From contig JBAQMZ010000029.1 in the NCBI GenBank assembly GCA_049303315.1, positions 62,001 to 126,000 on the forward strand: a stretch of 64,000 bases of DNA, given 5' to 3'. How positions within the stretch are numbered: the stretch's first letter is position 1; each line of letters begins with the position of its first letter. Positions 26,839-35,942 of this stretch are shown here, piece after piece. The notes beneath the pieces were generated by a model. It was not told where the DNA came from. It was given only the letters and a program-made list of their open reading frames with translations, and searched no databases. Origin of the DNA: Methanoperedens sp049303315. Lineage in GTDB: Archaea; Halobacteriota; Methanosarcinia; Methanosarcinales; Methanoperedenaceae. The position numbers and the translations under genes are program-made.

Positions 26839-26946
26839 TATGAGTATATTTTGAAAGTATCAAAAGCTCTTGTCAATAACGGTATAGATTTACCCATTTT
26901 CAACGGGTTAAAAATTAGCGAAAAAATATCAGGATTCTACACATGA
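26839..26946 (+). other. Short open remnant, possible DegT C-terminus
   Basis: The 193-bp space before the next gene contains an open frame after a TGA at 26836: YEYILKVSKALVNNGIDLPIFNGLKISEKISGF, then TGA at 26944 overlapping the next start codon. ALVNNGIDLPIF-GLK recalls the last helix and strand of DegT aminotransferases. There is no start codon. It may be a relic; the resemblance is weak. Confidence 0.25.
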
Positions 26947-28973
26947 AAAAAGTAAGCATAATACTTATAGACTGGAATGTGCGAGAAAGCTTTCACGCTA
27001 TTAATTATTTAAACAATCAAACGATCCCTCGCAGTGATTATGAAATCATATGGGTTGAATATTATGACTATAGACCCAAACCCATACAAGATCATGTGGC
27101 TCTGGGGAATATAGACAAATGGATAGTACTGAATAAAAAAGGGATGTACTTTAAACATTTAATGTATAACGAGGGGATTGTAGCAAGCACTGGGGAGATT
27201 GTAGTTATTTGCGACTCCGATGCTATATTTTCTCCAACATTTATAGAGTCAATCACAACTACATTCAATGAGCATAAGAACGAGGATATTGTATTATATA
27301 TTGAAGAAGTTAGGAGTGATAATAAGCGTTTTTATCCGTTTAAGTATATTCCTTGGGAAGACATTTGGAAGGTTATTATGGAAGCTCCAGGTCTTATTAA
27401 TTGGGATGGTGTTGCTAAGAAGCCATATGGTTTAACCACAACCCATGACATAATCCATTATAGAAATTATGGGGCTTGTTTTTGTGTTGCAAGAAATTCC
27501 ATAATAGAATCTGGTGGGTTTGATGAGCACCCTTCGTACTACAATTTGTTGTGCGGCCCTTATGAATTGGGATTTAGATTCGTTAATAAGGAGTACAAAG
27601 AAATATGGCACCAGAGTGAATGGATATTACATGTATGGCACCCGTGGGTGAGGCATGGTGTTGATATTATGGGAGTGAGTGACGGAATAGGTATGAATGC
27701 TACAGCTGTTGAAATAAGAAAAACAAAAAGAGTTGCTCCGTTACTTGAAAATGAAAATATCAGAAATCTAAGAACAGGAAATAAAAGTGATAAAACCAAG
27801 AGACAAAATTTGAATATTGTGCTTGATAAACTAATTGAAAGTAAAACTACAAGATTTAGAAACTATTCATATAACTTTAAATTTTTAATCAAATATCTAC
27901 TGACAGAAGTTAAGATAAAGAAAATCTTACTTGTGGAAGAATATGACCCTGAATTATCATTAGAACGAAATATTAAGTTTACAGGCATTGTTAGTATAGT
28001 TCATACATTTTATTATGACATAGAATATCATAAGGTTGGACAGCAGGAGATGTCTGAACGATTAATAGAAAAATGCAGGAAATTTAAACCTGATTTAATT
28101 ATTTTTGTGCCCCTGATAAATACCATCGGTCTATCTCCGACCGAAACTGTTGAGCCAACTAAGGATGTGATTAGGACTATTGTGAATAAGCTTAGAATAA
28201 AAGTATATATTCATAATTTCAACTTTTATAAAGATGGTAATGAATGGCTCGATATTGCAAACTATGTAGGGATTAAAAACTCTGTATCAGATAAATATGC
28301 TGATAATTCAAAGATTATTCATGGATATCCTGCAGTCAATCCAATTGATTTTTATGATCAAAATATAGAGCGGGATATAGATGTTTCTTTTTGGGGCTCA
28401 ATCCCATTAAATAGTAAAAGAGAAGAGTATCTCACCTTTTTAAGAGATAATGGGATTAATGTATGCACGCGTCTGCATAAAGTATCCGTCAAAGAGTATG
28501 CGAATATACTTAACAGAAGTAAAATATCGCTGAACATATGTCATGATGACAAAGAGGATGGAAAAATAAAAGGAAGGGTTTTTGAAATAGTGGCGTGTAA
28601 GTCTTTATTATTGGACGATGGAAAATCGGGAACAGAAAAATTCTTTGATGTAGATAAAGATTTTGTTAGATTTCGTAATAAAGAGGATCTTTTAGAAAAG
28701 ATTAAATTTTATTTACAGCATAAAGAACAAAGAAATTTTAAGGTACAATCTGCGTATGATAAAATAAATGACATATATAATGCAAAAAATATGTGGGGAG
28801 ACTTCATCGAAAAAATGTTTGACGATAAAAATGGAAGTATTTATTTAAAAACATTTTATTTATCTTTAGAATTTTTTGAAATGATAATTAAAACTACAAT
28901 CCGAAAAACATTTCCTCTGAACTTTCAAATGTTTATTAAATCTATCGTAAACCGTTTGCATAGAGAAGAATAA
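26943..28973 (+). CDS. Two-domain glycosyltransferase (GT2 plus CgeB-like GT-B)
   Basis: A 676-residue fusion. Residues about 1-270 are a GT-A domain (VSIILIDWNVRESFHAINYL; VVICDSDAIFSPTFIE with a DSD motif; RNYGACFCVARNSIIESGGFDE). Residues about 300-640 are a GT-B-like half: DVSFWGSIPLNSKREEYLTFL, LNRSKISLNICHDDKEDGKIKGRVFEIVACKSLLL and FRNKEDLLEKIKFYLQH, the pattern of CgeB/Glyco_trans_1_2 proteins. The next gene is a stand-alone relative of this second half. Two transferase domains in one chain suggest addition of two sugars in sequence. Confidence 0.8.
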   Translation: MKKVSIILIDWNVRESFHAINYLNNQTIPRSDYEIIWVEYYDYRPKPIQDHVALGNIDKWIVLNKKGMYFKHLMYNEGIVASTGEIVVICDSDAIFSPTFIESITTTFNEHKNEDIVLYIEEVRSDNKRFYPFKYIPWEDIWKVIMEAPGLINWDGVAKKPYGLTTTHDIIHYRNYGACFCVARNSIIESGGFDEHPSYYNLLCGPYELGFRFVNKEYKEIWHQSEWILHVWHPWVRHGVDIMGVSDGIGMNATAVEIRKTKRVAPLLENENIRNLRTGNKSDKTKRQNLNIVLDKLIESKTTRFRNYSYNFKFLIKYLLTEVKIKKILLVEEYDPELSLERNIKFTGIVSIVHTFYYDIEYHKVGQQEMSERLIEKCRKFKPDLIIFVPLINTIGLSPTETVEPTKDVIRTIVNKLRIKVYIHNFNFYKDGNEWLDIANYVGIKNSVSDKYADNSKIIHGYPAVNPIDFYDQNIERDIDVSFWGSIPLNSKREEYLTFLRDNGINVCTRLHKVSVKEYANILNRSKISLNICHDDKEDGKIKGRVFEIVACKSLLLDDGKSGTEKFFDVDKDFVRFRNKEDLLEKIKFYLQHKEQRNFKVQSAYDKINDIYNAKNMWGDFIEKMFDDKNGSIYLKTFYLSLEFFEMIIKTTIRKTFPLNFQMFIKSIVNRLHREE

Positions 28974-29043
28974 GCTCTTGGTAATGACATATGAACACAT
29001 AAGTTTAAATCAGTAAAGGCAGAGAAAAGTGAAGGAGGTGGAG

Positions 29044-30288
29044 ATGAAATCGGGAATGTCGGATTTAAATGTGCTAGCTATATCGATATCTAATGTTCAA
29101 GATAAGAATAGAATATTTGAAGATTATTGTCATGGGATAAAGGCAAATAGCAAAAATTATTACTTTGTGGACTATTTCGAATTATATTTAAAGATGGGCA
29201 AAAAGGCCTTTGAAAAGCATATCAAGAACCTAGTAATTACAAAAAAGATTGACTACATTTTTTTTATTTTAATGTCTGGTGATTTGACTCTTGATATTTA
29301 TTTTATAGAAAGATTATCAAAAAGGGCTTTTATTATAATGAACTTTTTTGATTCGCCTATCTTTTTTGAAACCGTTGATAGATATTATGCTCAGGTGGCT
29401 GATCTAATATTGTTACCAGATTACCTAATAAAATACCAGTATGAGATTTTGAATATAAATGCTATCTGCACTTTTAGTTTATTTAATAAAGACTATTATC
29501 GAAAATTTGAGAATATAAATAAGAGTATTGATATTTCATTCGTTGGAGATGTAACGAGAAAAAAAAGAATGGAATATATTGATTTCTTAAGGAAAAATAA
29601 TATTCCCATCAGGACATACGGACGCGGTTCAGAAGAAGGATTTGCAGATTTCAACCAAATGATGGAAACATTTAATAAAAGTAAAATAAATCTTAATTTT
29701 ACAGGTATTATTAATAGCAATAATCTAATATTAGGAAAAAAAATTGCGAACAGGATTAATCTTTGTAATGGGAGATCCATTGAAATTGCATTGTGCGGCG
29801 GATTTGTATTGGCGGAATATGCAAATGGAATGGAAAAAATGTTTAAAATTGGTGAAGAGATTGACACATTTCATACTAAAGACGAATTATTAGATAAAAT
29901 AAAATTTTATTTAGCAAATGAGAGTGAAAGAGAGAAAATTGCAAAAAAAGGTCATGAGAGAGCAATAAGAGATTATGATACATCCGAAGGCTTCTTGAAA
30001 GTGTTTGATGCAATAACAAAAATTAGAAGAAGTAATAAAATTATTTATTTAGACCAAGATTTTTTAAGTAATTATGTAAGTTGTAAATTTTATTATATGA
30101 CAAGATTTTTGTTATTGGGTAGGTTTAGAAATTTTTTTGAGGAATTAAAGATTTTTTGCAGATTTGGGAAAATAAGCTATTCTCAAGTATATGCATATAT
30201 ATTAAAAGCTATTAGTATACATCTTGATAAATATCCTGTAGTTAAAATAAAACTAAAGCGTTACTTAAAGATTTTTATAAAATATTAA
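29044..30288 (+). CDS. CgeB-like GT-B glycosyltransferase
   Basis: A protein of about 414 residues. DISFVGDVTRKKRMEYIDFLRKNNI, FNKSKINLNFTGI, GRSIEIALCGGFVLAEYANGMEKMF and TKDELLDKIKFYLANESEREKIA match the second half of the upstream 676-residue fusion closely in order and spacing, so the two are paralogous domains. Start at 29044 is set by a strong GGAGGTGG site. Very AT-rich. The C-terminal 80 residues are basic and hydrophobic, possibly membrane-associated. Confidence 0.72.
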   Translation: MKSGMSDLNVLAISISNVQDKNRIFEDYCHGIKANSKNYYFVDYFELYLKMGKKAFEKHIKNLVITKKIDYIFFILMSGDLTLDIYFIERLSKRAFIIMNFFDSPIFFETVDRYYAQVADLILLPDYLIKYQYEILNINAICTFSLFNKDYYRKFENINKSIDISFVGDVTRKKRMEYIDFLRKNNIPIRTYGRGSEEGFADFNQMMETFNKSKINLNFTGIINSNNLILGKKIANRINLCNGRSIEIALCGGFVLAEYANGMEKMFKIGEEIDTFHTKDELLDKIKFYLANESEREKIAKKGHERAIRDYDTSEGFLKVFDAITKIRRSNKIIYLDQDFLSNYVSCKFYYMTRFLLLGRFRNFFEELKIFCRFGKISYSQVYAYILKAISIHLDKYPVVKIKLKRYLKIFIKY

Positions 30289-30489
30289 TATTGCAAGGCA
30301 CTGTCAAATAATTCAGTTATGATGTGATTATTTTCATGTAATAGTGCTGAAAATATATTCGAAAAACCATTTAAAGAAAAAATTGGTAAAATATATAGCT
30401 CAAGATAGAACATATAAGAAAGAAGTTTAAGCTTTAATCAGTGTGTGAGTTGTGATTATTCATAAAAAACAAAAAGGAGTTTGATTCTA

Positions 30490-31266
30490 ATGCAGGTAGT
30501 TATCCTTTGCGGTGGGCTTGGGACTCGTCTTAGAGAAGAGACTGAATTTCGTCCTAAACCCATGGTACATATTGGTAATAGGCCTATTCTTTGGCACATC
30601 ATGAGAATTTATGCTCAATATGGTCATAAAGAGTTCATATTAAGTTTGGGTTACAAAGGAGAACTGATCAAAGAATATTTTTATAATTATGAAATAATGA
30701 ACAATGATGTAACTCTTGAACTTGGTCATCCTGAGAAAATGTGTATTCACAAATGTCATGAGGAAAATGATTGGCAGGTAACTCTTGCTGATACTGGGGA
30801 AAAGGCTCTTAAAGGAGCGCGTCTTAAAAAAGTAGAAAAATATGTGACTGACGATGAATTCATGATGACATATGGGGACGGATTAGCTAATATAGATATC
30901 AATGCCCTTTTAGATTTTCATCATAGCCATGGGAAATTAGCAACCGTATCAGGAATCAATCCAGCTTCTCGGTTTGGCGAGTTGAAAATTGAAGGTAATC
31001 GTGTGGAATCTTTCAATGAAAAACCTGAAACCAGTTCAGGCTTTATAAATGGCGGATTCTTTGTGTTTAATAAAGGTATATTTGATTACCTTTCTGCTGA
31101 TGACAATTGCGACCTGGAGATTGGACCATTGGAAGATCTTGCACGCCAAGGACAATTGATGGTTTATAAACATACTGGAACATGGGCATGTATGGATACA
31201 TTAAGGGATATGGATTATTTGAATAAATTGTGGAATGATAATAAAGCATTCTGGAAGATCTGGTAA
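30490..31266 (+). CDS. rfbF: Glucose-1-phosphate cytidylyltransferase (RfbF)
   Basis: A 258-residue nucleotidyltransferase. VILCGGLGTRLREETEFRPKPMVHIGNRPILWHIM is diagnostic of RfbF, with the following YAQYGHKEFILSLGYKGE block. MTYGDGLANID carries the metal Asp, and NGGFFVFNKGIFDYL and GTWACMDTLRDMDYLNKLW complete the family pattern. The start ATG at 30490 follows AAAAAGGAG. It forms CDP-glucose from glucose 1-phosphate and CTP. Upstream 30289-30480 holds no gene but has an AATATATAG TATA-like tract at about 30390, a possible promoter for this operon. Confidence 0.93.
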   Translation: MQVVILCGGLGTRLREETEFRPKPMVHIGNRPILWHIMRIYAQYGHKEFILSLGYKGELIKEYFYNYEIMNNDVTLELGHPEKMCIHKCHEENDWQVTLADTGEKALKGARLKKVEKYVTDDEFMMTYGDGLANIDINALLDFHHSHGKLATVSGINPASRFGELKIEGNRVESFNEKPETSSGFINGGFFVFNKGIFDYLSADDNCDLEIGPLEDLARQGQLMVYKHTGTWACMDTLRDMDYLNKLWNDNKAFWKIW

Positions 31267-32378
31267 TGAAGGATATTTTCGAAAATATTTATAAAGGAAA
31301 AACCGTCTTAGTTACGGGAGAGACCGGTTTTAAAGGCTCGTGGCTTGCGTTATGGTTGCTCAATCTTGGTGCAAATGTTATTGGTTATGCACTTAAATCG
31401 AAAACTAAAAAGGATAACTATGTTATCTGTAATCTGCAAGATAGGATAACTCATATTGATGGCGATATTAGAGATTACCAACAGCTATTAGAAGTTTTTT
31501 CTGAATTTAAGCCGGAAATAATATTCCATCTTGCAGCTCAGGCCACGGTTCTGGACTCACATAAAGACCCTCTCACCACTTATAGCACCAACGTAATGGG
31601 CACTGTTAATTTTTTCGAGGCTGTCAGACATACACCATCAGTAAAAGTAGCTATCAATATAACGAGTGATAAATGTTATGAGAATCATGAGTGGATATAT
31701 GGTTATCGTGAAATAGATCCAATGGGCGGAAAAGACCCTTACAGCGCTTCAAAAGGGGCATCTGAAATAATCACTTCTTCATATCATAATTCTTTTTTCA
31801 ATCAGAATAATGCAGCAAATATTGCCTCTGTAAGAGCAGGGAACGTGATTGGAGGCGGAGACTGGACAGACAATCGAATTTTTCCAGATTGTATGCGATC
31901 ATTAATGAGCGATAAACCAATAGTTGTAAGGAATCCTGAAGCTGTCAGGCCCTGGCAGCATGTGTTAGAACCTCTAAGTGGATACCTGACACTTGGTTCA
32001 CTTTTATATACTGATGGGAAAAAATATTCAGGTGCATGGAATTTCGGGCCCTTGTCTAAAAATATGGTCTCAGTAAAACAACTTGTTGAAGAAACCATTA
32101 AACAATGGGGCAGCGGCAAATACATTCTTGAGAATAAGGCGCATAATAACGATGAAGCAAATCTTTTACATCTTGATATTTCTAAAGCGGTTAATAAATT
32201 GAGGTGGTATCCTGTTTTTGATTTCAGGCAGACCTTAAAATTTGCAATAGATGAGTATAGATTTGACAACTTATCATGCGAAGAGATTTTCGATCAAAGA
32301 ATTAATCATATTGAAAAATATGTTGAATTAAGGAATAAACTTGAAGGAGATGGAAATGCCAGGATGCAAAGCATGTGA
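31266..32378 (+). CDS. rfbG: CDP-glucose 4,6-dehydratase (RfbG)
   Basis: A 370-residue extended SDR. VLVTGETGFKGSWLALWLLNLGA is the characteristic NAD-binding start of RfbG, ITSDKCYEN replaces the common SSxxVYG block, and DPYSASKGASEII has the YxxxK pair. RPWQHVLEPLSGYLTLG and AWNFGP are further RfbG blocks. It overlaps rfbF by one base and the next gene by about 23, so the operon is tight. It makes CDP-4-keto-6-deoxyglucose, the branch point for 3,6-dideoxy and C-methyl branched sugars. Confidence 0.93.
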   Translation: MKDIFENIYKGKTVLVTGETGFKGSWLALWLLNLGANVIGYALKSKTKKDNYVICNLQDRITHIDGDIRDYQQLLEVFSEFKPEIIFHLAAQATVLDSHKDPLTTYSTNVMGTVNFFEAVRHTPSVKVAINITSDKCYENHEWIYGYREIDPMGGKDPYSASKGASEIITSSYHNSFFNQNNAANIASVRAGNVIGGGDWTDNRIFPDCMRSLMSDKPIVVRNPEAVRPWQHVLEPLSGYLTLGSLLYTDGKKYSGAWNFGPLSKNMVSVKQLVEETIKQWGSGKYILENKAHNNDEANLLHLDISKAVNKLRWYPVFDFRQTLKFAIDEYRFDNLSCEEIFDQRINHIEKYVELRNKLEGDGNARMQSM

Positions 32379-33588
32379 TACTAATTTGGGGGAGCCTTTT
32401 TTATCACTTGGGAATTCTCCACTTTCTAACGCTTACCTTTCAAAGGATGATTTGCACGAGATGGAGCCTTATTATCCTTTAGAGGTATATGTATGTGAGA
32501 AATGCTATCTGGTGCAATTGGAGGAATTCGAAACCGCAAAAAATATTTTTTCATCTGATTATGCTTATTTTTCATCATACTCTGAGAGCTGGTTGCAGCA
32601 TTGTAAAAATTATACGGAAATGATGATTACTCGCTTTGGTTTTGATAAGAACTCATTTGTAGTGGAAATCGCAAGTAATGATGGCTACCTGTTGCAATAT
32701 TTCAGACAGCATGGCATTCCTGTCCTTGGAATAGAACCTGCATCAAATACTGCTGAAGTAGCGAAAAAAAAAGGTATTCCTACAGATATTACATTCTTTG
32801 ATGTGACTTATGCTAAAAAAATGAGAAAAGCCGGCAAACTTGCTGATTTGATTATTGGCAATAATGTTCTAGCTCATAATCCAAATTTAAATGATTTTGT
32901 GGAAGGGTTGAAATTAGCATTGAAATCTGATGGAGTTATTACAATGGAGTTTCCCCATTTACTTAAATTGATAGAAGGCAATCAATTTGATACTATTTAT
33001 CATGAGCACTTTTCGTATTTTTCATTTTATAGTGTACAGAAATTATTTGCTTCTCACAACCTTGAACTTTTTGATGTAGAGGAAATCCCTACACATGGCG
33101 GCTCGCTTCGTATCTATGCCGGACACAAAGATGATAAATCAAAGGCGATTACGAATAATATAAGAGATTTACTGAAAAAAGAAGAGATAGCTGGTATATT
33201 TGATTTAAATACATATTATAATTTTGGCGAAAAAGTGAAGCTAACTAAAAGAAAATTGCTTCAGTTTTTAATCCAGGCAAAAAACGAAGGAAAGAGTGTA
33301 GTCGGGTACGGAGCGCCTGCGAAGGGAAACACGCTTCTTAATTACTGTGGAATACGTACCGATTTTCTTGATTATACGGTGGACAGAAGCCCTCACAAGC
33401 AGAATAAATATCTACCCGGTACGCACATTCCCATAAAACATCCAGACAAGATAAAGGAAGATAAACCCGATTATGTTCTAATTCTACCGTGGAATATCAA
33501 GGACGAGATTATGGAACAGATGAGCTATATCCGCGAATGGGGAGGAAAATTTGTTGTTCCCATCCCTGAAGTGGTGGTTCTTGAATGA
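32356..33588 (+). CDS. Sugar C-methyltransferase with N-terminal zinc-binding domain
   Basis: A 410-residue three-part methyltransferase. Residues about 1-60 hold the zinc ligands (CKAC near residue 4 and CEKC near residue 48) and PLSNAYL. The middle SAM domain has VVEIASNDGYLLQYF and IIGNNVLAHNPNLNDF. The C-terminal domain has VVGYGAPAKGNTLLNYCGI. This arrangement is that of TylC3/CloU-like NDP-hexose C3-methyltransferases. Directly after rfbG, it most likely adds a methyl to C3 of CDP-4-keto-6-deoxyhexose. ATG 32356 is chosen; ATG 32350 is also possible. Confidence 0.87.
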   Translation: MPGCKACDTNLGEPFLSLGNSPLSNAYLSKDDLHEMEPYYPLEVYVCEKCYLVQLEEFETAKNIFSSDYAYFSSYSESWLQHCKNYTEMMITRFGFDKNSFVVEIASNDGYLLQYFRQHGIPVLGIEPASNTAEVAKKKGIPTDITFFDVTYAKKMRKAGKLADLIIGNNVLAHNPNLNDFVEGLKLALKSDGVITMEFPHLLKLIEGNQFDTIYHEHFSYFSFYSVQKLFASHNLELFDVEEIPTHGGSLRIYAGHKDDKSKAITNNIRDLLKKEEIAGIFDLNTYYNFGEKVKLTKRKLLQFLIQAKNEGKSVVGYGAPAKGNTLLNYCGIRTDFLDYTVDRSPHKQNKYLPGTHIPIKHPDKIKEDKPDYVLILPWNIKDEIMEQMSYIREWGGKFVVPIPEVVVLE

Positions 33589-34115
33589 AGTTTATAGAAA
33601 CTAAATTAAAAGGTGCTTACATCATCGAACCTGAACGTTTAGAAGATGAGCGTGGGTTTTTTGCGCGCACTTTCTGTCAGAAAGAATTCGAGTATCACGA
33701 CTTGAATCCGAGACTTGTGCAGTGCAGCATCTCTTACAACAAGCATAAGGGAACTTTACGGGGGATGCATTTCCAGATCGCTCCGAAGGCAGAGGACAAG
33801 CTTGTGCGCTGTACGAGAGGGGCTATTTACGATGTGATTATTGACCTGCGACCGGATTCACTATCCTATTGCGACTGGATATCAGTGGAACTAAATGAGG
33901 ATAACCACTTGATGCTCTACGTTCCAGAAGGATTTGCCCATGGTTTCCAGACGCTTACGGACTATACAGAAGTCTTTTACCAGATGTCTGAGTTCTATGC
34001 TCCAGAATTTGCACGCGGGGTCAGATGGAACGACCCGGCTTTTAGCATAGAATGGCCAATATCTAATCATGTTCTTTCTGATAAGGACAGGTCTTATAAA
34101 GGATTCAAACAATGA
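33585..34115 (+). CDS. rfbC: NDP-4-keto-6-deoxyhexose 3,5-epimerase (RfbC/RmlC family)
   Basis: A 176-residue cupin epimerase. DERGFFARTFCQKEF, GTLRGMHFQ (catalytic His), VIDLRPDSLSY and VPEGFAHGFQTL are the full RmlC pattern. It overlaps both neighbours by 4 bp. In this operon it probably acts on the C-methylated CDP-keto sugar, making an L- or 5-epimerised product, rather than on dTDP-sugar; however the rmlA/B/D genes at 62-64 kb have no RmlC beside them, so it may serve both. Confidence 0.9.
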   Translation: MKFIETKLKGAYIIEPERLEDERGFFARTFCQKEFEYHDLNPRLVQCSISYNKHKGTLRGMHFQIAPKAEDKLVRCTRGAIYDVIIDLRPDSLSYCDWISVELNEDNHLMLYVPEGFAHGFQTLTDYTEVFYQMSEFYAPEFARGVRWNDPAFSIEWPISNHVLSDKDRSYKGFKQ

Positions 34116-35020
34116 AAAGAGTACTATTAACCGGAGCAAGCGGTTTCATAGGGCGATTTGCTGTATCTGAATTGTTGAAAAACAACTATGAAGTTCATGC
34201 CTTATACCATAAATCAAAACCTGTTGAAAAGAAGCATGTTATCTACCATAAGGCAGATCTATTCGATTTTTCGCAGCAAGAGTCCCTGATTAGAGAAATT
34301 AAGCCGACGCATTTATTACATCTTGCCTGGTATGCAGTCCCAGGGCTGTACTGGAATTCCCTGGAGAATTTCCGATGGGTGCAGGCAAGCTTAGAGTTAC
34401 TAAAACTTTTTCGTCAGTATGATGGACAGAGGGCAGTGCTGGCAGGTACATGCGCTGAGTATGACTGGTCTTTTGGCTACTGCTCCGAAAGTGTAACACC
34501 AACTAACCCCTCAACATTGTATGGCACCTGCAAGAATAGCCTGCAGGAGATGATAGCTCAATTCTCAAAACAAACAGGGCTCAGTTCTGCATGGGGGCGG
34601 ATTTTTTATTTGTATGGACCTTTTGAAGATCGCTCACGATTAATCCCGTACGTAGTCAATTCCTTGCTGCAGGACGAGCAAGCTAACTGTACGCATGGAC
34701 ATCAGATAAGAGATTTTCTTTATGTTCAGGATGTTGCATCTGCATTTGTTGCCTTATTGAACAGTCGCGTAGAAGGTCCAATAAATATTGCTTCTGGTCA
34801 ACCTGTAAGCCTGCAGCAGGTTGTATATTCCATTGCAGACAAGTTGGAAAGACGAGATATGGTAAGATTGGGGTCCATTCCAGTATTCGATAACGAGCCA
34901 CCACTTATAGTTGCAGATATAAGACGCCTGACCAACGAAGTCGGTTGGAAGCAAAAATTTAATTTGGATTCTGGACTGAAACAAACGATTCAGTGGTGGA
35001 AAGATAATTCCTGGGATTAG
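34112..35020 (+). CDS. NAD(P)-dependent sugar reductase/epimerase (SDR)
   Basis: A 302-residue extended SDR: LLTGASGFIGRFAVSELLKN, GTCAEYDWSFGYCSE in place of the usual SSxxVYG strand and YGTCK (YxxxK). This pattern resembles CDP-paratose/abequose synthases and CDP-yersiniose-type reductases that reduce the C4 keto group. As last gene of the rfbF-rfbG-methyltransferase-rfbC operon it is the natural final 4-ketoreductase. The stereochemistry of the product cannot be read from sequence. Confidence 0.8.
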   Translation: MKRVLLTGASGFIGRFAVSELLKNNYEVHALYHKSKPVEKKHVIYHKADLFDFSQQESLIREIKPTHLLHLAWYAVPGLYWNSLENFRWVQASLELLKLFRQYDGQRAVLAGTCAEYDWSFGYCSESVTPTNPSTLYGTCKNSLQEMIAQFSKQTGLSSAWGRIFYLYGPFEDRSRLIPYVVNSLLQDEQANCTHGHQIRDFLYVQDVASAFVALLNSRVEGPINIASGQPVSLQQVVYSIADKLERRDMVRLGSIPVFDNEPPLIVADIRRLTNEVGWKQKFNLDSGLKQTIQWWKDNSWD

Positions 35021-35051
35021 TGCCTGTGATATTGTTTTTCGGTGAACTCTA

Positions 35052-35942
35052 ATGACAATATACTGCCCTCATTGCAGTGCCAAGACATCCAATATATTTA
35101 GCACAAGGGACTTTAATAGGCGAGTTTCAGCTCAGACATTCACATATCGTCGCTGCTCTGCGTGTAATCTAATTTTCTTGCCTGAGATACCTCATAATAT
35201 AGGAGATTATTATGGTGCCGAATATTATCAAATTCCTTCACCAGCTAAACTAGAAAAGATAGCAAGGGCAGAATGTTATAAATTAGACATGATCCAGAAG
35301 TTTGTGGCAACAGGTCGCCTTCTCGAGATTGGCCCAGCGTATGGCGTGTTTGCTTACCAAGCGAAAAAAGCTGGTTTTGAAGTAGATGTAATAGAAATGG
35401 ATATCCGCTGTTGCGAATACCTGAATAACGTGGTCGATGTTAACGTAATTAATAGCGACTCCCCTCATCAAGCTATCAAGGAAATTGGAATGCACCATGT
35501 CATTGCCCTGTGGCATGTTATCGAGCACTTGCCGAACCCGTGGGCGTGTTTGGAGAGCGCGGCTAAAAATTTAGTTCCAGGTGGCGTTTTGCTTATTGCA
35601 ACCCCGAATCCCGCCGCATTTCAGTTTCGTGTGCTGGGTTCGTTATGGCCTCATGTGGATGCACCTCGTCATCTCTATCTTATTCCTGCAAACCTTTTGA
35701 TTCAGCGTTTAAAGCCTTTTGGATTGGAGCCAGTTATGTTAACCTCTACTGATAAGGGGGCACAGAGCTGGAACCGATTTGGTTGGCAGCGCTATTTAAT
35801 GAATCGTTTCTCCAACAAACTGGCACAGAATGTGGCTTTTATATTGGGATACATAGTCAGTTTACCTATGGGGCTATGGGAGCGAAGAGATTTCAACGGT
35901 AGCGCTTATACCATTATTCTTCAAAAGAAGGTGGATCAATGA
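35052..35942 (+). CDS. SAM-dependent methyltransferase with zinc ribbon
   Basis: A 296-residue protein. CPHCSAKTS and RRCSACNLIF form an N-terminal zinc ribbon; RLLEIGPAYGVFAYQAKKAGF is SAM motif I, HVIALWHVIEHLPNPWACLE and GGVLLIATPNPAAFQFRVLG the later strands, and HVDAPRHLYLIP is a block common in Methyltransf_23 members of glycan loci. It overlaps the next gene by 4 bp. Acceptor unknown. Confidence 0.86.
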   Translation: MTIYCPHCSAKTSNIFSTRDFNRRVSAQTFTYRRCSACNLIFLPEIPHNIGDYYGAEYYQIPSPAKLEKIARAECYKLDMIQKFVATGRLLEIGPAYGVFAYQAKKAGFEVDVIEMDIRCCEYLNNVVDVNVINSDSPHQAIKEIGMHHVIALWHVIEHLPNPWACLESAAKNLVPGGVLLIATPNPAAFQFRVLGSLWPHVDAPRHLYLIPANLLIQRLKPFGLEPVMLTSTDKGAQSWNRFGWQRYLMNRFSNKLAQNVAFILGYIVSLPMGLWERRDFNGSAYTIILQKKVDQ

